DNA of 64,000 nucleotides from Urbifossiella sp043733485. GTDB lineage: Bacteria; Planctomycetota; Planctomycetia; Gemmatales; Gemmataceae. Below the pieces are notes generated by a model, which was not told where the DNA came from, did no database searches, and saw only the letters and a list, made by a program, of their open reading frames with translations. The stretch spans positions 1 through 64,000 of the forward strand of contig JAYTGN010000107.1 in assembly GCA_043733485.1 (NCBI GenBank). The letters run 5' to 3'. Position numbers and translations under genes: made by a program. Below, one piece after another: positions 24,904 to 33,219 of this stretch (positions within the stretch are counted from its first letter, which is position 1; the number at the start of each line of letters is the position of its first letter).

Positions 24904-26214
24904 TCACTTCTTGCCGAATTCGATGGCCTTGACGAGCGCCAGATCGCGCGAACCGAGCACTTTGATTTTCTCGGGCTTCATCGCGAAGGTGATCGCCACC
25001 TGATCGCCCTGCGGCCCGGCGAGCATGTGGAAGCCCTGCACGGCGGGTTGATCCTCCATCTTTCCCTCGGCCGCGAGCCGGTAGAGCCAGCGGCCGCCCT
25101 CGAGCGGAATCTCGCCTTCCTCCAGAACTCGCGTCGGCACCCAACCGGGCGAATCACCGACCGCCTTCTTGAACTCTTCGACCGTCGCATGCTTGCCGGG
25201 TTCGGCCTTCTTCCATGCGGTGATCGTGCCCTGGGAAACGAGTTCGCCCCGGTCCAAGAGTCGCATCACGAGGTGGTCGTCGGTCTGCCCCGTGATGTGC
25301 CACTCGCGCGGATACGCGAACTGGTAGCGACCCTTCGCATCGGCAAACTTCAAGTAAGTTGCCGAGAGCGGCGGGTCGCCCATCGGCACGCCGGCGAGTA
25401 CGGACTCGCCGAGTTCCTTCGGCGTCTCGGCCAGCACCTCGCGCTTGAGCACCACCGTTGCTTCGAGCTTGGACGCGGGGTTCGCCGGTCCTTGTTCGCG
25501 CTCGTCCGATTGCTTCCACACCACTTCGATCACGCGGCTCGTCGCCACGTGAAACTTGCCCATCGCATTCACGGTGAGGGCCACCTTCGCGCCGTTCTCA
25601 ATCCCTTCGGCCGTACCTGTGATGCTGAACGCCGCGATTCCGTCTTTCACTTCCACGAGTTTGCCGGTGAGCGCGTTCTTCACGAGGCCATCGAAGAGGC
25701 ACGCGGTCTGGGTCGCTTCGTTTCGCACGGCCCAGGTATCGCCGGCGTTCACGACCTTGCCCGGAAGCAGACCCGCGAGGCAGTGGGGGTCGAAGTGCTC
25801 GGAAACGAGATCGAGTTCTTCGCGCGTGACCGGTCCGGCGGGGCAGAAGCAGAACAACCCATCGGCGGTTCGCGCCGCGACGAACAGCCTGCGATCCGCG
25901 GGGAGCGCGTGATCGTCCTTGTCGCTGCCGACTACGGCGGAGGCCGCGGCTTCTTCGAAGTGCCGCGCCGACCGCAGCGGCATGCCCTCCGCGACGGCTA
26001 GCGTTTTCTCGAAGAACTTGTGGCGGGCCTTCGCATCGAGCTTGATCTCGAGTTTCTTCCCGTCCTGATTCACGATGAGGTTGCCGGTCACGTTCAGTTC
26101 CACGACGAAGCGCGAAACGTCCCCCGCCTTCGGCGATTCGGTCAGGTTCACGGTTTGAGCGAGGACGTGTGAAGCGGATGCGAGCGCGAGAACCGCGGGC
26201 AGGATGAAGCGCAT
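24904..26214 (-). CDS. Exported protein of unknown function
   Basis: Encodes 436 residues from ATG 26214. MRFILPAVLALASASHVLAQ is a clear Sec signal peptide with cleavage after LAQ. No domain was recognised; the body is beta-rich with a repeated lipoprotein-trafficking-like look (SRFVVELNVTGNLIVNQDG; FSITGTAEGIENGAKVALTV) and a C-terminal part AYPREWHITGQTDDHLVMRL that resembles planctomycete exported proteins. The frame continues upstream to 26358 but lacks signal-like sequence. Convergent with the DUF1579 gene and divergent from the DUF1571 gene. Confidence 0.75.
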   Translation of the reverse strand: MRFILPAVLALASASHVLAQTVNLTESPKAGDVSRFVVELNVTGNLIVNQDGKKLEIKLDAKARHKFFEKTLAVAEGMPLRSARHFEEAAASAVVGSDKDDHALPADRRLFVAARTADGLFCFCPAGPVTREELDLVSEHFDPHCLAGLLPGKVVNAGDTWAVRNEATQTACLFDGLVKNALTGKLVEVKDGIAAFSITGTAEGIENGAKVALTVNAMGKFHVATSRVIEVVWKQSDEREQGPANPASKLEATVVLKREVLAETPKELGESVLAGVPMGDPPLSATYLKFADAKGRYQFAYPREWHITGQTDDHLVMRLLDRGELVSQGTITAWKKAEPGKHATVEEFKKAVGDSPGWVPTRVLEEGEIPLEGGRWLYRLAAEGKMEDQPAVQGFHMLAGPQGDQVAITFAMKPEKIKVLGSRDLALVKAIEFGKK

Positions 26215-26411
26215 GGGTAGTTCCACACCAGGAGGGGTACTCGGCCATACTGAGGAGTGCCTTCGGAGGTCAAGGTCATCACCTTTCTCGAATTTGCCGA
26301 TGGACAGGGTCTGTAACCGGGCTTGCCGTGCTTGCCGAGCTCCGCTATCGTCCGCCATGTGCGGGCGCGGTTGCGCCCGGGATCCGATTCACACGCACGG
26401 ACGCCGCGACC

Positions 26412-27515
26412 ATGACCCGTCGCTTCGCGCTACTCGCTCTCGCGTTCCTGCTCGTCGGTTGCGAACGCTACCGTTCGCGGGCGCAGGGTCCATTTCCAAG
26501 GCATTCGAGCCCGAGTTCGGGCCTGAATCCGCCGAGCCGCATCCCGCTGGCGATGAACGGCCCCACGCCGCCGTTGCCGCCTGGCGCACGCGATGAGATG
26601 GCACTGGTTCCACCTCGGCCTCCTGAGCCCGGAGCACTCCCGAACGCCGTGGCACCGCCGCAACCTCCAAAGCCGCCGACGGTAGAAGAAGAACGAGTCG
26701 TTCCCGCAGGCGGAACGCTGCCACCGAGGAAGACGACTCCTCAACCCACTCAGCCGCAGCCGCCACCGCCACCTGTCGCCGCGCAACCGACCGCACCAGC
26801 CGCCAACTTCGCGCCGCTCAAAAAGCTCGCACAAGGTGCTTCGGATAAGTTGAAGATGCTCGATAACTATGAGGCTCGCTTCACGCGCCGCGAGAACATG
26901 GACGGCAACGCCGGCCCCCTCGAAGAAGTGATCTTCCGCTATCGCCAAGAGCCGATGGCCGTGTACATGAAGAACGTGAGCGAGGCCGGCAAAGGCCGGG
27001 AAGTGCTGTACAACCCCAGCCAGTACGGCGACAAAATTCACGTGGTCGTCGGCGACGGAGACACGCGATTCTTAAAGGCGGGCAGCAAGGGGCCATCGCT
27101 CTCGCCCGACAACCCGCAGGTGCGATCGAAGAGCCGGCACAGCATCCGCGAGAGCGGTGTCGCGATCAGCGCCGGCCGATACGTGGCAGTCGTGGCCAAG
27201 ATCGAAGCGGGGAAGATGCCGGCCGACGTGCTGAAATATGCGGGAGCCTTGAAGCGCGAAGAATTCGGCGACTACCCCCTCGAAGGAGTCGAGCAGACTC
27301 TCCGTAAGGGAGACGAAGAAATGGTTCCGGGCGGCGGCAAGCGGCACTGGTTCTTCGACGCCAAGCCCGAGTCGCCGAGCTACGGCCTGCCCGTGCTGGT
27401 GATCCTCTACGACGCCGCCGGCAAGGAACTCGAATACTACCGCTACACGCAGTTCAAGATTCCCGGCAACCTCACCAACGCGGACTTCGACCCGGCCAAA
27501 CTCGGGAAGAAGTAA
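26412..27515 (+). CDS. DUF1571-type lipoprotein
   Basis: Encodes 367 residues from ATG 26412. MTRRFALLALAFLLVGCERY is a lipoprotein signal with Cys17 as the lipidation site. Residues 20-140 are Pro-rich and probably disordered. Residues about 145-355 match DUF1571 in style: MLDNYEARFTRRENMDG, EEVIFRYRQEPMAVYMKN, GREVLYNPSQYGDKIHVVVG, YYRYTQFKIPGNLTNADFDP. DUF1571 proteins are cell-envelope proteins of unknown role found mainly in Planctomycetes and Proteobacteria. Followed 59 bp later by a membrane protein gene. Confidence 0.85.
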   Translation: MTRRFALLALAFLLVGCERYRSRAQGPFPRHSSPSSGLNPPSRIPLAMNGPTPPLPPGARDEMALVPPRPPEPGALPNAVAPPQPPKPPTVEEERVVPAGGTLPPRKTTPQPTQPQPPPPPVAAQPTAPAANFAPLKKLAQGASDKLKMLDNYEARFTRRENMDGNAGPLEEVIFRYRQEPMAVYMKNVSEAGKGREVLYNPSQYGDKIHVVVGDGDTRFLKAGSKGPSLSPDNPQVRSKSRHSIRESGVAISAGRYVAVVAKIEAGKMPADVLKYAGALKREEFGDYPLEGVEQTLRKGDEEMVPGGGKRHWFFDAKPESPSYGLPVLVILYDAAGKELEYYRYTQFKIPGNLTNADFDPAKLGKK

Positions 27516-27573
27516 TTCACCACGGTCCGGATTACTCACCACGGAATAACAATTCCTTCGCGGTGGCGTCACT

Positions 27574-28332
27574 GTGACTCGCAAACTGACATCCGCACTC
27601 GGTCTGATTCTCGGCATCGCCGGGTTCGTGGCATTCATCGGTATCGGCGTCGGAGTTTGGATTGGAAAGCGCGAAGCGGATCGCCAACTCGCCTCGAACG
27701 TCGAAAAAGCCCATCGCGCCGGCGACATTGCTTCCAACGTCGTCACGCTGGTCCGGCAAATCATTTCCCGCGCCAAGGAATCCCTGGCCGCAGCGCGAGC
27801 GGAATCGCTTTTACCTCCGGGCGACGAACAAGATCCATTCGTGCGCCTGGCCGTGTGGAAGGCGAAGCGCGAACTGCCCGGACAGGTGGATAAAGCCCGC
27901 GACGCCGTGAGCATGGCCTCCGATGCCGTGGTCGTGGCCGGGGCCGTTTTGGATGTCTTCGACGAGCGCAAGCCGGACGAAGTCGTACTCGGAGTGAAGC
28001 AACAGGACCTGAAAGCCGCGCGAACGCAACTCGACTCCGCTTCCTCGGAACTGAGGAACGCACGCGGCATCCTCGGGCTTCAGATTCCCGGCGCGACGGC
28101 CGAACAACTCAATCAGGTGGATCGGGCACTGGCCACCGCAACCGATGTGACGAATCAGGTGGATCGGGCGGTGACCGAGGCGCGGAACAAGGTGGACGAA
28201 CTCCGCAACAAGGCCGAGAAGTGGTCGCTGAGGGCGGCGATCGGAACGACGTGCCTCGCGGCACTGGCCGCGCTCGGACAAGTGTTTTTAGTCCGCGCGT
28301 GTTGGCGCGGGCTGGCTCGGAAGCCCGCGTGA
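27574..28332 (+). CDS. Membrane-anchored coiled-coil protein
   Basis: Encodes 252 residues from GTG 27574. Membrane helices at residues about 5-30 (LGLILGIAGFVAFIGIGVGV) and 220-240 (AAIGTTCLAALAALGQVFLV) flank a long helical, Ala/Asp/Arg/Val-rich segment with heptad-like spacing (QVDKARDAVSMASDAVVV; VTNQVDRAVTEARNKVDELR). The topology suggests a coiled-coil domain held between two anchors. No family recognised. Confidence 0.7.
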   Translation: MTRKLTSALGLILGIAGFVAFIGIGVGVWIGKREADRQLASNVEKAHRAGDIASNVVTLVRQIISRAKESLAAARAESLLPPGDEQDPFVRLAVWKAKRELPGQVDKARDAVSMASDAVVVAGAVLDVFDERKPDEVVLGVKQQDLKAARTQLDSASSELRNARGILGLQIPGATAEQLNQVDRALATATDVTNQVDRAVTEARNKVDELRNKAEKWSLRAAIGTTCLAALAALGQVFLVRACWRGLARKPA

Positions 28333-28404
28333 GCGCTTCACCCCACCTCGTGCCGGAATCAATTTTGTGAGACGGTCTCGACGCAAGATTCGTATGATTT
28401 CTCG

Positions 28405-28914
28405 GTGAAACGTAACAGTGCCACTCGGATACCTTCGTCTCGCACCTTCTTCGTACTCGCCTGCGGGTTCGCTGTCGCCTTACTGGGTTCGGAGCGGGCG
28501 TTCGCGCACGATCTGCGGGCCAAGGTGAGCCCGGACTCGAATCCGATTCGGGTCGAAGCCTGGTTCGACGACGACGAGCCAGCAGCCGAGGCCCGCGTCG
28601 TCGTGAACGATACCGAAGGGCGTACGATCGCTTCCGGAGTGCTCGACGAAAAGGGAGTGTGGAGTTTCCCAAAGCCCAGTCCGGGGTCGTACCTGATCGT
28701 GGTCGAATTGGCCGGACACCGCGACCGCATTCGGCTCGAGATTCCGGAAGCCGCTGCTCCGGAGGTCGCCGAAACGTGGCGGCTCGACAAGAATCTCGGG
28801 CTCGTCATCGGGCTCGGCCTGCTCCTCGGTGGAAGCCTGTCGTTTGCCTGGCTTCGCCGGTCGCGCCGGCGCGGAGAAGTTGCACCGTCCGCCGCACCGC
28901 CTCCCGCGAGTTAG
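28405..28914 (+). CDS. Exported NikL/CbiL-like or carboxypeptidase-regulatory-like protein
   Basis: Encodes 169 residues from GTG 28405. A signal peptide (TFFVLACGFAVALLGSERAFA) ends just before HDLRAKVSPDSNPIRVEAWF. The beta-sandwich with EAWFDDDEPAAEARVVVND and SGVLDEKGVWSFPKPSPGSY resembles the soluble domain of NikL/CbiL-type accessory proteins of nickel/cobalt ECF transporters, and also CarboxypepD_reg domains. A C-terminal helix (LGLVIGLGLLLGGSLSFAWL) and an Arg-rich tail anchor it. No cbiM/nikM gene is nearby, so metal uptake is only a guess. Its last 110 bp overlap the convergent gene on the minus strand. Confidence 0.7.
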   Translation: MKRNSATRIPSSRTFFVLACGFAVALLGSERAFAHDLRAKVSPDSNPIRVEAWFDDDEPAAEARVVVNDTEGRTIASGVLDEKGVWSFPKPSPGSYLIVVELAGHRDRIRLEIPEAAAPEVAETWRLDKNLGLVIGLGLLLGGSLSFAWLRRSRRRGEVAPSAAPPPAS

Positions 28915-29203
28915 CCGACGCGAGTTCCGCGATCTCGCGCGGGCACTTCCTCTGATACAGCACGCAGCACATCATCGCGATGCTGAGATTTTCATCCGGT
29001 TCGCATTCCACCAAACGAACGAGTGCCCGGCATTCGTCCGCGGTCAGGGGTGCCCGCTCCTCGCAGAAGTCGCGGAAGGCCAACCACCGCCAGTGCCGTG
29101 CCGACTTTGCGGGATCTTTCACCGCGTACGCCTCGAACTCCGGGATGGTGGCGCATGTGACGACACCGGATTCGATCCAATCCGGGGTGAAGCCGAGGTC
29201 CAT
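28805..29203 (-). CDS. Hypothetical protein, convergent overlap with upstream-strand gene
   Basis: Encodes 132 residues from ATG 29203. The sequence is soluble and rich in Cys and Trp (SARHWRWLAFRDFCEERAPL; LSIAMMCCVLYQRKCPREIA). No family recognised. It begins 2 bp past the GNAT stop on the same strand, hence probably translated from the RND/GNAT transcript. The last 37 codons run antisense to the gene at 28405-28914; that tail (GATGEARQTTGFHRGAGRAR) is low in family-like character and the true protein may owe its end to the overlap. Confidence 0.6.
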   Translation of the reverse strand: MDLGFTPDWIESGVVTCATIPEFEAYAVKDPAKSARHWRWLAFRDFCEERAPLTADECRALVRLVECEPDENLSIAMMCCVLYQRKCPREIAELASANSREAVRRTVQLLRAGATGEARQTTGFHRGAGRAR

Positions 29204-29205
29204 CG

Positions 29206-29700
29206 TCAGGCCTCGGGTTTGGTGCGGATGTAACCGGGGCGGCCGGGCAGGGGGTAGAGCGCCATCATCAGGTAGTGTTCGTCCGCGAGCCCGAGTGCTT
29301 GGTACGTGGCCTGCGCTCGGGCGTTGTCCTTCTCGACGTAAAGCCGGATGCCGATAACGGCGGGATCGGAAGTGGCCTCGGCTTCGAGGTGCCGATAGAT
29401 CGCGGTGAAGACACCCTGCCGCCTCGCATCCTCGCGAACGTAGACGCTCTGAATCCACCAGTACCACCCGTTGCGCCAGTCGCTCCATTCGTAAGTGATC
29501 GCGGTCATTCCGATGCTTTCGCCCGCGCGCTCGGCCATCACGTAGAAGCCCTTGACGGGGTCGGTGAGCGCCGCGATCACGCCGCCGCGAACCACCGTTT
29601 CGTCCAGCACTTTCGCTTCGCTTTCCCAAGCGAGGGCCAGGTTGTACGTCACGATCGTTTCGACATCGGCGGATGTCGCACGGCGAATGGAGAAGGTCAT
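29206..29700 (-). CDS. GNAT-family N-acetyltransferase
   Basis: Encodes 164 residues. IRRATSADVETIVTYNLALA at the start, the acetyl-CoA binding loop SVYVREDARRQGVFTAIYRH (R-x-x-G-x pattern) and LYVEKDNARAQATYQALGLA at the end are standard GNAT motifs. Substrate unknown. ATG 29700 overlaps the stop of the upstream RND gene by four bases (ATGA), so translation is coupled to the pump. This association suggests a role in detoxification such as antibiotic acetylation, but that is inference. Confidence 0.9.
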   Translation of the reverse strand: MTFSIRRATSADVETIVTYNLALAWESEAKVLDETVVRGGVIAALTDPVKGFYVMAERAGESIGMTAITYEWSDWRNGWYWWIQSVYVREDARRQGVFTAIYRHLEAEATSDPAVIGIRLYVEKDNARAQATYQALGLADEHYLMMALYPLPGRPGYIRTKPEA

Positions 29701-32700
29701 GGGGCGTTCCAAGTCGAGTACCAGTCTTTGAGGCGTTGAACCGTCACGAAGAAGACCGGAGTGAGGAAGATGCCGAAGGCCGTGACTCCGATCATACCGG
29801 CAAAGACCGCGGTGCCCAGGGCGTGCCGCATTTCCGCGCCGGCCCCCTCGGCAACCACGAGCGGTAGCACGCCGATGATGAACGCGACCGAGGTCATGAT
29901 GATGGGGCGCAGCCGAACCTTGCACGCTTCGAGTGCCGCGGTGGTGCGGTCGGCCCCGGCCTCGCGGCGCTGCTTCGCGAACTCGACGATCAGAATCGCG
30001 TTCTTGCAGGCGAGGCCGACCAGCACGATGAACCCGACCTGCGTGAAGATGTTGATCTCGAGCCCGGCGGCGCGCACGCCGATCGTCGCGCTCAGCAGGC
30101 ACATCGGCACCACGAGGATCACGGCCAACGGCAGCGCCCACGATTCGTACTGCGCCGCCAACACCAGGAACACGAGGACGACGGAGAGCAAGAATGCCGT
30201 CGTCGCGGTATCCTTGGTTTGAAGCTGAAGGAAGGCGAGTTCGGTCCACTCCGGGTGCATGTGCGGAGGCAGCGACTCTGCGGCCGCGCGTTCCATCGCA
30301 CTGATGGCCTGGCCGGAACTCACGCCGGGCGCTCCCGTCGCATTCACGGTCAACGCGGGATAGAGATTGTACCGCTGAATCATCACCGGCCCTTGAACTT
30401 CCTTGACGGAAAGGAAGACGCCCATCGGAACCATGGCGTTTGAAGCGTCGAGCGCTTTCGGGTTCTTCACGCGGATGTGCTTCAGGTCCGCGACGTGCTG
30501 GCGGAACTTCGAACTGGCTTGAACGTTCACCTGCCAGGTGCGGCCGAAGCGGTTGAAATCGTTCACGTAAAGCGAGCCGAAGTAGACTTGCAGCGCGTTG
30601 ACGATCTCGCTCACGGGGATGCCCATGACCTGCGCCGCGAGGCGATTGATCTCGAGGAAGAGCCACGGCGTATCGGCGCGGAAGCCGGTGAAGACATCGC
30701 GGAGTTCGGGTTCCTCGGAGGCTCGGCGCGTCAGGCTCCGGCCCGCGGCTTCCAGTTCGGCCGGCTCCGAAGCACCGGGGTCTTCGATCACCATCTTGAA
30801 GCCACCGGCCGTACCGAGGCCGTCCACCGGCGGGGCACCGAACACGTTCACCGTGGCACCCGGCAGTTCCTCGTTGAACGCAATCTGCAACTTCGCGGCA
30901 ATCGCATCCGCGCTGCGATCCGAAGCCCGGCGAGCCGGAAAATCCTCGAGCATGACGTACAGCGTTCCGAAGTTCGGAGCGTTCGCGCTGAGGAGAATCG
31001 ACTGCCCCGAGACCGAGACCGTGTGTTTAACGCCGGGCGTGCGGCGGGCAACTTCGTCCAGGTGGTTCATCTCGATCGCGGTCCGACCGAGCGAAGATGC
31101 GTCCGGCAACTGCACGTTCACGAGCAGGTAGCCTTTGTCTTGAGGCGGAATGAACCCGCTCGGCGTGGTCTTCATCGTGTAGTACGTGAGGTAAAGCAAC
31201 CCGGCGTAAGCGAGCAACACGATGGCGGCGACCCGGAACGAAGCGCGCACGGTCTTGATGTACCCGAGGGTCAACGTCCCGAAGGCGACGTTGAAGCCGG
31301 CGAACGCCCAGCCGAGCGTGCGGTTCAGAACGATGCGAAGCACGTAGCCGCCGATGAAACCGGTCGGGATCGCAATGGCTGAGATCATCCACGGATGCGA
31401 GCGGAAGAACCAGAATGCGACTCCCGCTCCGAGAAGTGGAAACGCGATTCGCGGCAGCGGTTCGCGCGATTCGCCTTCGACTTTCGGCTTCAACAGCAAG
31501 GCGCAGAGAGCTGGGCTGAGCGTGAGTGAGTTGAACGCGGAGAGCAGCGTGCTGATTGCGATTGTGACGGCGAACTGACGGTAGAACTCGCCGATGATGC
31601 CGCCGATGAACACGCACGGCACGAACACGGCCGAGAGTACGAGCCCCACCGCGATCACAGGCCCGGCAACCTGATCCATCGCCAGCAGCGTCGCCTCGCG
31701 CGGCAACAAGCCTTCCTCAATGTGGTGCTGCACCGCTTCGACCACGACGATTGCGTCGTCCACGACGATGCCCACCGCGAGCACGAGGCCGAACAGCGTG
31801 AGGTTGTTCACGGTATACCCGAGCAGGGCCATGGCCGCGAAGGTGCCGAAGATGGCCACCGGAACGGCGGCCAGTGGAATGACCGCGGCTCGCCACGATT
31901 GCAGGAAGACGAGCATCACCAGCGCCACCAATACCACGGCGTAAATCAGCGTGAGGTAGACCTCGTTGATCGATTCGTCGATGAACGGTGTCGTGTCGTA
32001 CACGATTGCGTAGTCGAGGCCGTCGGGGAACCGCTGCTTGAGTTCCTCCATTTTGTCTTTCACGGCGCGGGCCGTATCGAGGGCGTTGGTTCCGGGAAGC
32101 TGATAAACGGAAAGTGCGACGGAAGCCTTGCCGTCCAGCGTGCAGATTTGGTCGTAGCTCAAGGCACCGAGTTCGGACTCGGCCACATCGCGCATGCGAA
32201 CGATGCGCCCCTCGGCATCCGCTTTCAGAATCATGTCCGAGAACTGTTCGGGGATGGCGAGGCGGCCGAGCGTGTTGATCGTGTACTGAAACGATTGCCC
32301 CGTCGGAGCCGGCGGCTGACCGACCTGCCCCGCGGCCACTTGTGTGTTCTGCTGCTGGACGGCACGCACCACGTCTTCGGCGGAGAGCCCCTTCGCGGCG
32401 AGCTTGTTCGGGTCGAGCCAGAGCCTCATCGAATAATCGCGCTGGCCGAGATACGTGATGTCGCCGACGCCGGGCAATCGCGAGAGTTCGTCGCGGAGCC
32501 GGATCGTGGCGTAGTTGCTCAGATAGAGCATCACGGCTTGCTGCCGGGCCTCGATGGCATCGCGTTCCTTGCGGCTCGCGGTTGCCGCAGGATCGGGAAT
32601 CGTTTCCGTGGAATAGAGGTTCACAATCATCAACTGGCTCGGCGATTTCTTCTTGACGAGCACGCCACGACGCGACACCTCGGACGGCAATTTCGGCGCG

Positions 32701-33044
32701 GCGAGGTTCACGCGATTCTGCACGAGAACCTGAGCGATGTTGAGGTCGACGCCCGGCTTGAACGTGACCGTCAGCGTGTACGTGCCGTCGTTCGCGCACG
32801 TGGACGACATGTACATCATGTCTTCGACGCCGTTGACCTGCTCTTCGATCGGCGACGCGACCGTATCCGCGACGATGCGGGCATTCGCACCCGTATACAC
32901 GGCGGAGACTTCGACTGTCGGCGGCGTGATGTTTGGATATTGGGCGACCGGCAGCGACGAAAGCGCGACGAACCCGGAGAGCATCACCAGCACCGAGAGT
33001 ACGGTGGCGAAGATCGGCCGATCGATGAAGAAGCGTGTGAACAT
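29697..33044 (-). CDS. RND multidrug efflux transporter, HAE1 family (second pump)
   Basis: Encodes 1115 residues, a full-length AcrB-like inner-membrane pump. Landmarks: MFTRFFIDRPIFATVLSVLV (TM1), SLPVAQYPNITPPTVEV, SPIEEQVNGVEDMMYMSSTC, the TM4 proton-relay aspartates in GIVVDDAIVVVEAVQHHIEE, and the TM10 lysine in VLVGLACKNAILIVEFAKQ. Large porter loops lie after TM1 and TM7. It is separated from the upstream pump gene by 176 bp that contain an inverted-repeat element, and its stop codon overlaps the GNAT start. It probably shares the adaptor protein encoded at 36816. Substrates unknown. Confidence 0.95.
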   Translation of the reverse strand: MFTRFFIDRPIFATVLSVLVMLSGFVALSSLPVAQYPNITPPTVEVSAVYTGANARIVADTVASPIEEQVNGVEDMMYMSSTCANDGTYTLTVTFKPGVDLNIAQVLVQNRVNLAAPKLPSEVSRRGVLVKKKSPSQLMIVNLYSTETIPDPAATASRKERDAIEARQQAVMLYLSNYATIRLRDELSRLPGVGDITYLGQRDYSMRLWLDPNKLAAKGLSAEDVVRAVQQQNTQVAAGQVGQPPAPTGQSFQYTINTLGRLAIPEQFSDMILKADAEGRIVRMRDVAESELGALSYDQICTLDGKASVALSVYQLPGTNALDTARAVKDKMEELKQRFPDGLDYAIVYDTTPFIDESINEVYLTLIYAVVLVALVMLVFLQSWRAAVIPLAAVPVAIFGTFAAMALLGYTVNNLTLFGLVLAVGIVVDDAIVVVEAVQHHIEEGLLPREATLLAMDQVAGPVIAVGLVLSAVFVPCVFIGGIIGEFYRQFAVTIAISTLLSAFNSLTLSPALCALLLKPKVEGESREPLPRIAFPLLGAGVAFWFFRSHPWMISAIAIPTGFIGGYVLRIVLNRTLGWAFAGFNVAFGTLTLGYIKTVRASFRVAAIVLLAYAGLLYLTYYTMKTTPSGFIPPQDKGYLLVNVQLPDASSLGRTAIEMNHLDEVARRTPGVKHTVSVSGQSILLSANAPNFGTLYVMLEDFPARRASDRSADAIAAKLQIAFNEELPGATVNVFGAPPVDGLGTAGGFKMVIEDPGASEPAELEAAGRSLTRRASEEPELRDVFTGFRADTPWLFLEINRLAAQVMGIPVSEIVNALQVYFGSLYVNDFNRFGRTWQVNVQASSKFRQHVADLKHIRVKNPKALDASNAMVPMGVFLSVKEVQGPVMIQRYNLYPALTVNATGAPGVSSGQAISAMERAAAESLPPHMHPEWTELAFLQLQTKDTATTAFLLSVVLVFLVLAAQYESWALPLAVILVVPMCLLSATIGVRAAGLEINIFTQVGFIVLVGLACKNAILIVEFAKQRREAGADRTTAALEACKVRLRPIIMTSVAFIIGVLPLVVAEGAGAEMRHALGTAVFAGMIGVTAFGIFLTPVFFVTVQRLKDWYSTWNAP

Positions 33045-33053
33045 GAAGAATTA

Positions 33054-33210
33054 ACCACAGAGGCACAGAGACACAGAGAAAAAAAGGAGACTGAGACAGC
33101 ATTACAGGATCAATTCGGATTCAATCACGATCATGCCCTCCCTTAGGTGCCGTCTATTTCTCAGGTGTACTCGGAATTGTTCTTCTCTGTGTCTCTGTGC
33201 CTCTGTGGTT
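33054..33210. repeat. Perfect 27-nt inverted repeat between the two RND genes
   Basis: The left arm 33054-33080 (ACCACAGAGGCACAGAGACA then CAGAGAA) and the right arm 33184-33210 are perfect reverse complements over 27 nt, separated by 103 bp. The arm is built of 9-nt units like the element at 11282. No gene lies in the centre. It could fold in the mRNA between the two pump genes. Confidence 0.8.
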
Positions 33211-33219
33211 CGTTCTGAA

